Shown: positions 32,901-43,574 of the stretch, one piece after another
Numbering within the stretch: the stretch's first letter is position 1
How the letters are laid out: each line of letters begins with the position of its first letter
Source of the DNA: Lasiodiplodia sp. COLG20
Lineage: Eukaryota; Ascomycota; Dothideomycetes; Botryosphaeriales; Botryosphaeriaceae
Assembly: GCA_009801085.1 (NCBI GenBank)
Contig: VNWV01000004.1
Span: 1,116,001 to 1,180,000, forward strand
DNA length: 64,000 nt
Reading direction: 5' to 3'
The notes under the pieces: model-generated
The model's input: only the letters and a program-made list of their open reading frames with translations
Told to the model about the DNA's origin: nothing
Databases searched by the model: none
Made by a program: the position numbers and the translations under genes

Positions 32901-33475
32901 ACAAGCGGGCCACACACACTCACTCGGAAGCCAGCCTCCTTCACACGTACCAGATCGCGTCGGATAAGGTTGCGTTTCGCGAGTGGGATGATGTCGTCGT
33001 AGGTTTCAGTTTCCGTACTTTCAGCCGACGGGGGCCGATTCTCGATGCCGAAGAAGTCGTCATCGTCAGAAGCGTCACTCAATTCAGCACCGTCCTCAAA
33101 ATCGTCATCCTCGTCGAGGTCATTGGGCTGTGAGTCAGGCATGTCGGTATCACCGTCAGTGTCGGCGGACAAGCACTGAGAGATTTCCCTGAGCAAGGTG
33201 AAGATTGTCTTGGGTCCATTCTGTTGCTCAGCAAGCGTGGCTATGGCGTGTGAGATGTCGTCGGGTGCGGAGTCTTGGACGTAAAGGGATATGAAGCTGT
33301 GGGACTGAGGGTAGTCACAGGTCTCGTCTATGACGGCAGTGACGGTGAGGGGTTCATGCTGGCATTGGACAAGGACTTCGATCTCGGAGTCCTTGTTGCA
33401 GACTTGCAGGACGCCATAGGTTTCGGGACTTGCGGAAGCTTGCTCTAGGTGAGCGCGATACTCTTTTCTGCCCAT
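29918..33475 (-). CDS. RWD - PARP catalytic domain - UBE2Q-like E2 fusion protein
   Basis: Single exon, 1185 residues. The N-terminus (about 1-105) resembles an RWD fold, followed by an acidic linker (115-160). A conserved block at 170-260 (DLVRVKEAGFRVSVCGP, CRIAKLGISEEAMQAW, LLIHYPNGYKHIG) is of UBC/RWD-like appearance. Cysteine pairs at about 394-422 (CTEFCLICHRK, PYVCESQLCLYQY) look zinc-binding and resemble the PARP6/PARP8 group. The ADP-ribosyltransferase core has WHGSS (His about 737) and FGHGVYLS (Tyr about 768). After a basic stretch (890-913) the C-terminus (990-1165) is a ubiquitin-conjugating domain like UBE2Q, with FGKDYPFAPPFVRV and active cysteine in GGALCMELL (about 1094). Both catalytic sites look intact. 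Substrates are unknown. Confidence 0.85.
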   Translation of the reverse strand: MGRKEYRAHLEQASASPETYGVLQVCNKDSEIEVLVQCQHEPLTVTAVIDETCDYPQSHSFISLYVQDSAPDDISHAIATLAEQQNGPKTIFTLLREISQCLSADTDGDTDMPDSQPNDLDEDDDFEDGAELSDASDDDDFFGIENRPPSAESTETETYDDIIPLAKRNLIRRDLVRVKEAGFRVSVCGPLVQGHPGYLISTCRIAKLGISEEAMQAWQLCPADYLVLLIHYPNGYKHIGDVQESTGWKGMMDFRFGVCSSYKPSRSEVIEAFSTLTADSRSENDKSKLQKLFIAGPLKDLFCEKFLPLLKCRVKEGMSWDGAMAFWHDHHATEQKGKLARDPKYQKEETSAMSLPALVTEDHVSSFNSNHAPGDRLSLPLVAMQFYVRQLVRCTEFCLICHRKMPGGIEAIKPYVCESQLCLYQYSHLGFGPSIEHEIISQPAVVDLLVSLCWAAAKSGRLKQRHLPLGLGLRVPRVDLLKLGGAITEPRTSYIAMGTAPVNSPAPSMNNNDKEWLLPSETAHATRLNLETRELLFETTVTRASLNLIPGDWIQLRVLNVEESLHCKVEQIMLPIIKLSKPIVYSATEGSRASGQDIPISVFQDANFVAYDKDLDSLDPASMQEAVVVLLDLLPTVKDMREFLLQGGAHADLTKWPRITSSSLGLLRWIVASNRACIMQIGDPNEDDEQDHVWGMPGWKQFRIAMGAPDKERRFIDSVSKVGCAINPNVPTIFAWHGSSLFNWHSIIREGLNFEETMNGRAFGHGVYLSKDLTTSLGYSRYIWPSTNTSNNWRSSELAIHDAISLNEVVNAPSKFVSSTPHFVVDQIDWIQTRYLFVHNSASRPAVYQARAAPRTPDGQPRLLNPIVQDSTHFPINIAHEKIEIPASATRSRAKAAKSSPRRQSVAKGYKKLKTGGDIQDQIDDDDDDVRSEMTDQDDCELLQMESKQTESATASNNFALTDFVPGQLDFKTLEILPSPEGDAASISASRRLQADLNAIRKVQGSQPLHELGWYIDPEHTDNLYQWIVELHSFEPNLPLAQEMKAKGVKSVVLELTFGKDYPFAPPFVRVIRPRFLPFQQGGGGHVTAGGALCMELLTNDGWNAVNSIESVLMQVRLAISSREPRYAKLDPRSYNLDYGIGEAVEAYIRACDSHGWKVPPGFRQMVWAGRSAWAGRADSGMLVR

Positions 33476-34137
33476 GGCGGAAGGTTGCTTGGTTATGCTC
33501 TGCTAGCTCAATGAGTCCATGGCGGTTGGGTGAGGGCCAGGTGAGACCAAATGGCGGGCTTCGGCTTCAGAAGCTCGCGTAGGCGCGTACTTACCGGCAA
33601 AATAAGCGAATCAGCTTGGTGCTACCAAGGAGCGGGGCGAAGAAGGCGCGGCACGTCAACAGCGCATCAGGCTGGGGTGCAGGCGGCAGGCTGAGGGCGA
33701 AGCAAAGCCGGATCGGCGTCAGATGCGGTGCGGCTGAGCGGCGGGAGGACAAGTGAGTGGCGGGAAGCCGTGGGTTTTGTTGTTGCCCAGGTTGGTGCAA
33801 AGTGTTTGGGCGGCAGGCTTGCGTTGGCTGTAGGCAGACAGCTTCGCGATGCTGTGTGCGGATGGATGGGTGTGATAGAATCAGGGTGAGTGCAAAAGAA
33901 CGAAGTGCAGCTACAGTGAGAAGTGCACTGTCTCGGCGGCGGGCAATTGTGAAGGATTGGGTCCACAAAAGCGAGGAAGCCATAGCAGGCAGCTGTAGGC
34001 AGTGATGTATAACACTGGGAGCATGGCGTGGAGCTTGGGCCACCCCAGCGTCGATCGCCCGCCCGCCGAAACATGGGTCTGCCGCTGCAGTAGCCAGGCA
34101 CCGCTCCAATCTTACCACCTCTCACCTGCGGACAACC
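33476..34137. promoter_or_regulatory. Divergent intergenic region PARP-E2 / COG7-like
   Basis: About 660 bases between divergent start codons. GC-rich, no clear TATA box. Chance open frames on the minus strand end against the COG7 start. Nothing else seen. Confidence 0.45.
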
Positions 34138-35172
34138 ATGGCCGTCTCCACCGCCGATGCCTCTGCTCCCGTGCAGCCAAAGTCCTCACATCTCTCCGAC
34201 CCCGCGCTGCTGCCCTTCATTCAACCAGATTTCGATCCCGTCGACCACCTCAACTCCGTGCTGCCTGCCTTGGCAATCAGTTCCACGCAAACAAAACCCT
34301 CCAATGCCGCCGCCCTTCCGCTCCCAGACGTTTCCGCTCAAACGCAGACTCTGCTCTCCCAGCTCAATGCTCAAACCACCCGACTGTCCACCGTGCTTAC
34401 CCAGATGACGGACGATATCCTGCGCAGCGGGGGACGGTTGGCCTATGAGGTCGAGGTACTGCGCGGAGAGACCGTCGGCCTGTCTACAGCCTTAACAGAG
34501 GGCCTTCGCAACGACGTTGAGAGGTTCGTTCCGGGAGGTGTCAAGGTCGCCACCAGCCAGCCCGACGCTGCTGAGCGGAGAGCCAGCGCCGCCACAACCG
34601 GAGAGGATGCGAAACCCGTCGACGACGCCGAGACACAGGATGCCCCAGAGCTGCCCGACTACATCACACGTCTCCGCACCCTTACCCATGTGCGCTCTCG
34701 CCTCGAGAGCGTCATCAAGGTCTTCGGCGAAGCCATGCAATGGACCCTGCCACCTTCCGAGGTCTCGCTGGCCTCGTCTCTCATCTCCGTCTCCGCGCCC
34801 GAGCCTGGCTCCGATAGCCACAGCCGTGAGGAAAAGGGTCGCGAGTTTGCAGAGAAGCTGCGCAACGAGATTGCAGAGCTGGTCACGGGCACTGACGAGG
34901 GTTACGATGCTGCCCAAGCGAGGATACAGGCTCTACGCGACTTGTCGCAGGTGTGGAAAGACACAGCCGAAGAGAGAGCCCGCACACGCTTCATTGATGG
35001 ATTGGTCAAGCTTGCCGAAGACAGGCACAGACAGTTGAACGCTCAATATCAACGTCAGCCGAGACCTACCCCGCCGCCAAAGCGGGAAGAAAGTCGTTCC
35101 AGGATGCCTGAGAGGGGAATTGGTTTTCTGGACAACCTCAACAGGATGCGCGAAAACATTTACCTGAGCTGA
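34138..35172 (+). CDS. Probable conserved oligomeric Golgi complex subunit 7 (Cog7-like)
   Basis: Single exon, 344 residues. The first third, with PFIQPDFDPVDHLNSVLPAL followed by long helices (LSQLNAQTTRLSTVLTQMTD and ILRSGGRLAYEVEVLRGE), has the pattern of COG-complex N-termini, an acidic-Phe motif then coiled helices, and most resembles Cog7. The length is near yeast Cog7 (279) and far below animal COG7 (about 770), as expected of fungal forms. The COG complex tethers retrograde vesicles within the Golgi. No signal peptide or membrane segment. The middle contains a Ser/Ala-rich loop and the C-terminus is basic with PPPKREESRSR. Assignment to subunit 7 rather than another lobe-B subunit is tentative. 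Confidence 0.55.
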   Translation: MAVSTADASAPVQPKSSHLSDPALLPFIQPDFDPVDHLNSVLPALAISSTQTKPSNAAALPLPDVSAQTQTLLSQLNAQTTRLSTVLTQMTDDILRSGGRLAYEVEVLRGETVGLSTALTEGLRNDVERFVPGGVKVATSQPDAAERRASAATTGEDAKPVDDAETQDAPELPDYITRLRTLTHVRSRLESVIKVFGEAMQWTLPPSEVSLASSLISVSAPEPGSDSHSREEKGREFAEKLRNEIAELVTGTDEGYDAAQARIQALRDLSQVWKDTAEERARTRFIDGLVKLAEDRHRQLNAQYQRQPRPTPPPKREESRSRMPERGIGFLDNLNRMRENIYLS

Positions 35173-36346
35173 GCGACCTCTATGGCCAGCTTTACCAGCA
35201 GAGTTGAATCTGAGCTTCTGCTGGAAACGCATACCTTCATCGTCCATAGGCTACACAGCATCTGAAGCTTATTCGATCTGCTAAAGTGTTGGATCCTACC
35301 TAACTGGTCAAGAAGTGCCTTTAGTTGCATACACTAATTTCTCAGAAAAAGGCCACTTGGCGTTATAGTCACCAGTATAACCATGGGCCAATAATTCTAG
35401 TCACTGTCGGTACCTACCAGGTTGCTTTGCCCAAACACGTCGTGCAGATCTGCTGCACAGGGTGCTGGCCAAGGCTCAAGAATCGACTGAGGAGTAGACG
35501 GCGACTGGTAAGGTTGAGCACGCGACTGAAACAGAGGCGATTCTTGTCTGGTTCGGGGCGTTTGCTTCCCGCATCCAGGTTCCTGAACCGACCTTGACGC
35601 GTGGTGAAAATGCAAGTGGGGTGATGAGTATGGAGGTCGCAAAAGACTCGGTTTCGACAGAGGAAATGCAAGAGACGGTCTACGTGGATGATTCACATGT
35701 ACCCACCGTCCCGCACGACTGGGATCAGCCCCATTCCAGAATTTAAATAGAGGCTTCCGACCTGAGGTACCAAGTCGGTATCGGGCATCGACGTGATCCC
35801 ACGAGCATGTGCCCTGAATTTAGAGACAGCGGGCCGAGACTAGCGCGGACGGTGAAGGGTGCGCGTGCCGGCTGAGACAGCACGACCCATCGTGCGTGTC
35901 TGAGAGACGGGCTCACCGCGGCGGCGCGTGGTGGTGTTGGGTCACAGGGGTCGAGTAGTGGTGAACTTGAGCCTCCTGGTGTTCAGGCTGCACGGCGACT
36001 GGTGGCACCACGCGGCCGCGCCTACTTTATTGGAGGTAGCCGAGGCTTGGGAGTGGGTTATGTCACCAGGCCGATTCCCGACTGCGGCCTCCCAACAATC
36101 TGTGCTGAGCAGGGATGTGGGGCCAGGGTCTCTGCTGCCTCGCCTCCAGCCGCCCATCACCTAGCACGGCCGAGAGCTGTGCTCCGTATAAGCGCACTTC
36201 TCTGTCCGGCTGTGTCACCCAAGTCACCAGAGCCACCCGGATCATGCCCACTCTCTAGCCGTGTCACTTTTTAATTCCCCTCCCATCCCGCCGCCTTCCA
36301 CCTCTCCCACGGGCCCGCGAAGCCTACGCCAACATCGTCTCGCAAC
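35173..36346. other. Gene-free 1.17 kb between COG7-like and TLC genes
   Basis: COG7-like 3' region and TLC-gene promoter on the same strand. Short open frames only. No repeat, RNA gene or recognisable remnant found. Confidence 0.5.
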
Positions 36347-37608
36347 ATGCTCGACCCGTTCCCGTTCGCGGCCCCCGCCGCCCTGCAGCAGGCCATCAAG
36401 CCCTTCGCCGACTACATGTCCTTCAAGACCCTGCCGCTGCACATCCACGAGCTCATCTTCGCTGTGCTGCTCTACCACGTCACCAACACCGTCATCTCGC
36501 CTTGGCTGTCGGCGCGCCTGTTCCCGAACATCTACCCGCAATTCAATAAGCGCACCCGCATCAACTGGGATGTCCACGTTGTGTCTCTTCTCCAGTCGAC
36601 CCTGATAAACGCCCTGGCCCTCTGGGTCAGCTTCGTCGACGATGAGCGCGCTGAGATGGACTGGGAGGGTCGCGTCTGGGGATACACGGGCGCGAGCGGC
36701 CTGATCGTGGCATTCGCCTGCGGCTACTTTGTGTGGGATCTATGGATCAGTCTGCGCTATGTGAAGGTCTTCGGTCTCGGTCTCCTGGCCCACGCCGTCA
36801 GCGCCCTGTCCGTCTACAGCTTCGGCTTCGTACGTCAATCCCGCAGCCCTCGGAGTGCCCTCTACATATCTCGCAGCGATGACTGACATTCACATGGCAA
36901 CAGCGTCCCTTCGTCAACTACTACGCCCCGACCTTCATCCTCTACGAGCTATCCTCGCCCTTCCTGAACATCCACTGGTTCTGTGACAAGCTGAACATGA
37001 CGGGCTCCAAGATCCAGCTCTACAACGGCTTCATCTTGCTCGGCACCTTTTTCACCGCCCGCCTCTGCTGGGGCACCTACCAGTCGTTCCGCGTCTTCGC
37101 CGACATCTACCAGGCCATCCAGGCCGGCGGCCTGGTCTCCGGTTCCGGCCCGGCCGGACTGGGCGAAGGCGCGGACAGCGCGACGCTGACGGTGGAGCAG
37201 CAGCTGGCCGGCCTGCCCCCGGCGGCCGCCAAGGCCGAGACGATGCGCTTCGCCCAGGGCACCGAGGTGCCCATCTGGCTGGCGGTCACGTACCTCGCGT
37301 CCAACCTCACGCTCAACTCGCTCAACTTCTTCTGGTTCAACAAGATGATCGCCACGGTGCGCAAGCGCTTCGAGCCGCCCCTCGGCACCAAGCGGCCCGA
37401 GAAGGAGAAGAAGGTCAAGAAGGAGGAGGACAAGGTCCTCGTCGAGGGAATCGACGTCGAGACGGACGAGGAGGTCGAGATCAAGGCCACTGCTATCTCT
37501 ACTGCCAACGGCGAGGCGGAGACGGTCATTGCGAGGGGCTTGTACGACGACGGCAGGAAGACGGTCGAGGTTGCGAAGACGGAGGTGAGAAATAGGCGGA
37601 GGGGTTGA
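36347..37608 (+). CDS. TLC (TRAM/LAG1/CLN8) domain membrane protein
   Basis: Two exons (intron 36830-36903) encode 395 residues. Several hydrophobic segments are visible: near 35-55 (ELIFAVLLYHVTNTVI), 80-100, 120-140 (GLIVAFACGYFVWDLWI), 145-165, 205-230 (FILLGTFFTARLCWGTYQSF) and 290-310. The HVVSLLQSTLINALAL and YFVWDLW blocks are typical of the TMEM56/TLCD4 branch of the TLC family, which includes yeast YPR114W. TLC proteins act in ER lipid handling, but this branch has no firmly defined reaction. It lacks the HxxxHH-type ceramide synthase motif, so I do not call it a ceramide synthase. The C-terminal 80 residues are Lys/Glu-rich and cytosolic. Confidence 0.82.
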
Positions 37609-38830
37609 TTAGTCGGAGAGAATGCCGCACGAAATTAGGAAAGTATGATGTCAGTAGCAATGTTTGGGAGCTCATCTAGGTTGATTCACTTTCGGGTTCT
37701 ATTGAGGTCTGAATAGAGGTCGCGGGATGGGCGCACAAATTGAGGCGCAGAAGTGTGGATTCTTGCAGATGTCGATCGTTGCGTTTAGAAGGCTTTGGGG
37801 GCTTACGGGCTGAATGGCGTTGTGTGTGGCGTACCGAGCGGAGGCTGTCTTTGGTGGGTTTGTTTGTGCATAGATACGTAGGTCGAGCGAATCGAGGACG
37901 CGCGATGCGCGTCATATTAACAACGCATCTCCGTCTTTCTGACTTTTGGGTTTTAAGTTCACTGCGCGGGCAGAAAAACTCTAGTTGTTACAGTCACGAA
38001 TAGGATGATCGTATACTGGGGCTGTAACCCATAACTCAATACACCTGAGTCAAATGTGTGTTGTGATTTGAGAGGTGACATTAAACGCATATTTAACTTT
38101 GATCAGCAGAAGAGTGTCCAGAGGGATGTCACAGCCGAAAGGCTAGCGTGAATTTGTTTTTCGCTCATGTTATGGGTAGCTGAAGCTATCGTGCGGACGT
38201 GATTGTATGTACAATTCTACATTTACATCCGGATGATAGCTTCAATTACCTATATGTGCTCCTTTTTATTGAGCAAAGAAAAAGAACTGACGCGTACTTA
38301 CGCTATCTTCTAGGACCCTGCTTCTTCGTGCCAGCTATCGGCTGCAGTACCCCTCTGTAGGTTGGTGTTGAGGTCTCCGAGATCGCGCTCTTACTGGCAC
38401 TTTTCTCTTCCTTTACGCAGGCCCCCAGTTCGAATAAGACTTTCATCTGTTCAGGTCTTGTCTTTTTCACTTTTTGGTCCTCACATTCCTCATTGCTCTT
38501 TGCGGAACCATATGTTGAACAACTCGCAGGCAAAGCCATGGGATCTGACTGAAACGATTGTCTATTACAAGATCATCAATCCTGTTCATGATCTTTCTAG
38601 AAGCAAAAAACATACAGAACTTTCCAAGAAATTGTTGGCCCATTCACTACCACGTTTTCCATTCGCTCAAAAGATAGCCAAGGACCCGAACTCCATGCTC
38701 GTCACCCATACCCCCCTCTATCTATCTTTTCCAGTTTCCCGCCTGTCCGATACATAAATGCCGTTTTCCACATAACAACTTCACTTCAGCATTTCCAAAT
38801 CCGCCCCAGCTCCCTCACAGCGCACTCCCC
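37609..38830. other. Gene-free 1.2 kb holding a decayed repeat
   Basis: Between converging TLC and rhodopsin-like genes. Composition is AT-richer than the genes. It carries inverted-repeat copy 2 (38132-38258). No coding signal or RNA gene seen. Confidence 0.5.
38132..38258. repeat. Inverted-repeat element, copy 2, with left extension
   Basis: Hairpin arms TGAAGCTATCGTGCGGACGT (38181-38200) and CATCCGGATGATAGCTTCAA (from 38226) around an AT-rich loop. The 40 bases to the left (from 38132, CAGCCGAAAGGCTAGCGTGA) also match the flank of copy 3 at 48824, so the repeat unit is longer than the hairpin. Differences from copy 3 are mostly C/T or G/A. Confidence 0.7.
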
Positions 38831-40203
38831 CTACGGCCCCTTCCCCCAACACCCGGCCTCCAACTCCCTCTCATCCGCCGGCCGAAACTCCTCCGTTCCC
38901 ACGTCCACCACGCCCTTCCCACTCGCCTCGCAGCTCGCCCACGTCCCCAACGCGACCGAGCTCCCCGTCGTCCCGGCCGTCCCGCTCCAGCCCCCCTCCA
39001 TCATGACCACGGACGCAGGGGCACTCCTCCTACTGCTGCTCCTCGGCTCGCCGGTCATTCTCCTTCTCCTGTTGATCCTCCGCGACAGGGTCGAGCGCCA
39101 GGGGAAGAAGCCGGAGTCGGAGCCGTGGCTGAAGATGGACGAGGTGACGCGGGCGACGGTGACGCGGAAGGCCGGGTAGATGACGGGCGCGTTGGCGGTC
39201 AGAACGGCGAGGAAGGACTCACGGCAGGACCAGGTGCCGGCTTTGAGGGCGCCGGCGGTGGGGTTCTGTTTTGGTATGGTTGTCAGAAAAAAAACACTGG
39301 ACGCCATCGACTTCAAGTAATGGCGAAAAGAGCAAAGAGTGACAGAGAAAAGCGACGACTTACCTTCAGCACAATGTAGCACCGCATAACGCCACACGCC
39401 ATGACGATGACGCCGGCGCAGAAGACGAGCAGCAGGCACAGCCGCCGCCACGGCGCCACGCGGTGCGCCTGCCACAGCATCGGCACGGGGATGGACATCA
39501 GGTACGCGTCCGACGCCACGTTCAGCGACACGGTCGCGTACAAGTTGAGCTTGGAGATGGCCGGCTGGCACAGGTTCGGCGGCTCCGGGTGGATCTGCCA
39601 GTTGCTGCGGAAGCCCGGCTGGCACCCGAACAGGATGCACAGCTGCGTCGCCAGCCACGTGAGTAGGATTAGGAAGTAGCCGATCTTGACGCGGAGTTCG
39701 AATTCAGGGAGGCCGGCGCTGGAGGAGAGGGTGTCAGTGTTGGCTGATGGTGCGTTGGAGGGATTAGGTGGAAGTAACGCACGTCAAGCGGGCGTAGAAG
39801 AGGCATATGGACATCTTCAACATCCAGAGGAAGAGGACGTATAAGCTCCAGCTCACGAGCTGCGTCTTAGAGCCGCCGACGCGGAGGTAGTATTCGTGTG
39901 AAGTTGGATCGAGGTTCTCCCGCTGCTCGGGAGTCATGCCGTTGTTTGCGAGATCGTCCCACCAGTCCATGGTGATGTATGCGGAGCCAGTTTCTAGGCC
40001 ATAAATAACCTACATGCGCAAGTCAGCATTCGTAGAATTGGGAGACATAAAGATCTTACCGCAGCAACAAGCATTAGGTGATCGTCAAGCTGAAGGCCTT
40101 TGAATCCAACTGACTTTACTCTCGTTGCGATCCGTATCATTATTACAAAAACTCCCAGTCCTAACATCGTGAAGACCTCGAGGGGTAACAGGCTACCAGC
40201 CAT
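38831..40203 (-). CDS. Fungal rhodopsin-like (Pth11-related) integral membrane protein
   Basis: Four exons (introns 40010-40059, 39719-39782, 39266-39363) encode 386 residues. About seven hydrophobic helices can be seen, starting with VFTMLGLGVFVIMIRIATR and including LVSWSLYVLFLWMLKMSICL, YFLILLTWLATQLCILFGC and RRLCLLLVFCAGVIVMACGV. Blocks such as KMSICLFYARL, CQPGFRSNW, LNVASDAYLMSIPVPMLW and the last helix ANAPVIYPAFR are characteristic of the large fungal rhodopsin/Pth11-like family. Members are proposed surface sensors, but most have no known ligand. It lacks a CFEM domain. The Ser/Arg-rich cytosolic tail follows the last helix. It sits between two repeat-bearing or AT-rich gaps and is an accessory-type gene. 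Confidence 0.85.
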
Positions 40204-41877
40204 TATGAAAGCTGCTAACTTAAAGAAAGAACGACTAATTGCAGGACAAAATATCAAAAGCGAACGAGCTCAGAACGAGAGACAAGAACTATCCTCCACT
40301 CACATATGGAGCGGAATAGCGCAGAACAGGAGACCCTGATGGGGGAAGAAAAAGTGTGGGCGCGAAGCAAATACGCCAGAACGCCTCCTGGGCAAAGGCT
40401 CAGTTTTCATATGCACTGGTTCAGGTGGCGCCCTGTTCTGGAGCGGCTACTAGCAGTTTATTCCGGAACCTGAATGCTTGCGCAGCCTACATGTGGCGCA
40501 AGGATGGCCTTGCTGTTTGAGATCCCCGTTGAGAACCCGCATGGAGCCTGCACGCTGTGCACGCCAGCCACAAGGTGTGACGTAGGTCACGACACGGCCA
40601 ACGCCGATGTATTTTAAGAATTTACCTGGTAGAGGTACATCTATCAGCATATTTTAGCACCTCTTCCTTCCATGATCTCCGTTACTCTCCCGCCGTTAAT
40701 GGTGATCACGACCTGATTTTCATTTTCCACTGACTCGCCAAGTGTAGTCGCTGTCTGAGATTGATGATAGATGATGGCACGCCGCGCATCTGCAAAGCCG
40801 GTTACGTGCCTTATTTGAGTCCATGGTATCCTTGACCGTTTGTGGCCCACAGCAATATAGTAAGCGTACGCGGCAACGGAGGCCCTTTGCCCTTTTTGGT
40901 GCTGACCCGGCCGTTGTCGCCGACGGGAGTCCTAAATGGACCTTGCGTTTAGCATCAATCCGCGACATCTCATCAATCTGCAGTACTGCGCAGCAAAATC
41001 ATTTTAGTAAAAATACAAATCGCAGCAGAACCCACGTGGCAAAGGCTTTCGTGAAACATGACAGCTTAGCCCTTATAAATTCTGCTACGATCCAATTAGC
41101 AGGGCCGGGCTCAGATTCGCTGTGGGATACCATGTGCGAAGGAGGAACGCACTAAGTGACAGAGACATGCTTTGGCATGTACGATACTTTGCTAATCGTA
41201 TGCTACGATCCAGCCCCCAACCTATTTTCTATCCTCAGCTTCCCTTCATAACGACGATCAAGCCTCCCGCTGCGCAAAAAAGCAATCATATCCACCGAAA
41301 TAAACACAGAAGTCCTCCCAATCATCATTTCGGTCGTAAAGAAGACATGGAGAGAAGGAAAGTTGCAAGCTAAGAAATAAAGAGCCTCCTCCAAGCGGAC
41401 TCGTGAAATATTCGTGAAGAGTTCACCTATTCCTCCAATGTGCGAGAGATAGGTGATAGAGCAAACTATAGGGGGTATAAGACCTGAAACGCAAGGTGAA
41501 AAGTGCGAGTAAAAAAAGCAAAGGGCAAGAACTCAACCGTACCCATCGAACACCCAAAATCCTGTGATCCCGCCCAGCGATAGAATGCAGCCGCCATGGA
41601 AATAAGTAGCCCTAGCCCGCAAAATTAAAAGTCGTCCGAAATACCGCCTTTGACCAGACCGAAAGAGAAGCCGCATCAAAAGAGTCGTAGAACGTGATCA
41701 ATGGCCTTCGACAAAAACGCCAGACTGCAAGAAAGAGCACGGAGCAGACACCCCAGAAATCAGCAAACTCCACTCATCGATCTCGGATCAGAAGAAGAAA
41801 ACGAAGGCCTGTCGTGTCCGCTGATGGTTGGGTCATCCGGCCCGTGGTTGGGGTAAAAGAAGAACGTTGGTGTTTGC
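40204..41877. other. Gene-free 1.67 kb upstream of the rhodopsin-like gene
   Basis: Longest gap in the window. AT-richer than its surroundings. A short open minus-strand stretch at 40644-40968 in two overlapping frames contains GESVENENQVVITINGGRVT and could be a gene remnant, but I recognise no family. No copy of the hairpin repeat was found here. Confidence 0.45.
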
Positions 41878-43574
41878 TCACTCGTCCCACACAAAATCCT
41901 GTTCGTCCACCTTGGTGCAAGTCAGGTACGGCAGTCCATGTCCCAAATCTCGCATGTCCAGTTCCAGATAATTGCGCATTAGCGGTTTGACCACATCGGC
42001 CGCCAAATTCTTGATTTCTTCTATGCGGCGCTCGAATTTCCGCACGTTTTCCCGCGTGTAGAATTCCGCGTTCAGCTTCAAGAAGCGCTTGAGTTCGTCC
42101 CGGTTGAGATATGCATCTCCGCCGGTGCCGATGAGCCGGAAAACACGACCGGTGTTGAACGGAGGCGGTTCAGCGGAGGTTTGTCCTACTGTGGACGCGG
42201 TGGTGGCGAGAGCGGTGGAGCTCGCGTTCACGGCAGGACCATTACGCGAGCCAGTTCGGCTGTTGGGAAGAGCGCGATTGGCTGATTTCAGAATCGGAGC
42301 AGGGGGTCGCGACGTGTTTTCCGCAAGCCATTGGCGGAACAGCGAGAGGGCCATCCAATCAATGAAACCGTTGCTTGGGTTGACCCTTTCGCCCCTGGTG
42401 GTTGTGAGGGTGAGCTTGAACAGTTTCGTCTCGATCTTGGTCTTGAGCTCTTCCATCTCGTCCGCCTTGTCTTCGATAACCTCGAGCACGGCTTGCGGGA
42501 TTTGACCGCGGAGTTGATTTGCGCCGACGGGCCACTGGCCGACCACGTGAACAAGAGCTTCTGAGTAGATGACCCGGCTGCGGGCAAGAAACCCCAGTTT
42601 CAGGTATGATGGCGGGTATTTCGCAATCTGCTTGAAGAGTCGGCCTTGGAATCGGAGTAAATGATGGTCGACGCGCGGGCCGATGACCTCAAGCGCGTCG
42701 TACAAGTCAGCGAGTTGGAGAAGGGTCTTGCACTCGACATAAGCCTGGGCAATGTTGACCGAGTCTAGCGCGGGAGGGTAGTTATAGAATATGCGGAACA
42801 GATTTGCGTAGTCGCGGAAGATGTCATCTTCCGGATCGTAGGTGTGCGCCGGAGGAGGAGCGACATTCAGTGAGGAAAATTGCGCCATGCTTCGGAAGAA
42901 GCCGGTGCTGGGAGCTTGAGGTTTGTTGTGGACGGGGGGCGGTAGGGGTGCATGTTCGCCGGGGAACGAGACAGGCGGTGCTTCCTGGGGAATCGATTAG
43001 TTGCTAAAGATTGAAGTTCTGGTCTGATGCGCAGACGCACCTTTTGCACCAGCACTGGCATCTCGTCGCCATTTTCACCCCAGTCCAACTCAAAGCGCCA
43101 TCGTTTTCTCCGGCCGGTCTCGTCAAGTGCAGGAGCACCAGACGGCAGTCGTGCCAGCGCACTGCCGCTCGGTATTGTCCTGTCCAGCTGCTGGCCACCG
43201 CCGCCGTCTGGGGTGGTTTCCTCGTCGAAGAAACCGCTGCACTGCGCGAGGATTAGGCGGTGCAGCAGAAAACGTTCTTCTCTCCTCGGCGCGGTAGCCC
43301 CGCCATAGGGAGTGACGGCATTGACGGAGCCTCTTCGCGAATGCGGATTTGAGCTGATGATGATCTCGACATCTCCGGTGTGGGTGAAGACGGGGAACTC
43401 GTTCTGCGGCTGGTAGGACGCGCCGCCGGCGTGGGAGCGGATCTGGCGCGAATGGCGACGGTGCGAGGAGATGAGTGGCGCGCGGGAAGTCGAGGCGACG
43501 GACGGAGCGCGCGAGACCGGGCGGATTGCCAAGGTCTGGCGGTCGGCGGGACCGGTATCGGGGTACGAGACCAT
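41878..43574 (-). CDS. BTB/POZ-domain protein of unknown function
   Basis: Two exons (intron 42985-43040) encode 546 residues from the ATG at 43574. A disordered Ser/Arg-rich N-terminus is followed by a BTB-like region from about 68 (FTHTGDVEIIISS, then RFLLHRLILAQCSGFFDEE) that is split by a low-complexity insert and continues in exon 2 (DDIFRDYANLFRIFYNYPPAL, VECKTLLQLADLYDALEVIG). The later helical part (YLKLGFLARSRVIYSEALVH, FIDWMALSLFRQWL) is well conserved in appearance, and the C-terminus ends KVDEQDFVWDE. BTB proteins often dimerise or bind Cullin-3, but no partner is indicated here. No membrane segment or signal peptide. Intron use restores QKEAPPVSFPGE. Confidence 0.78.
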
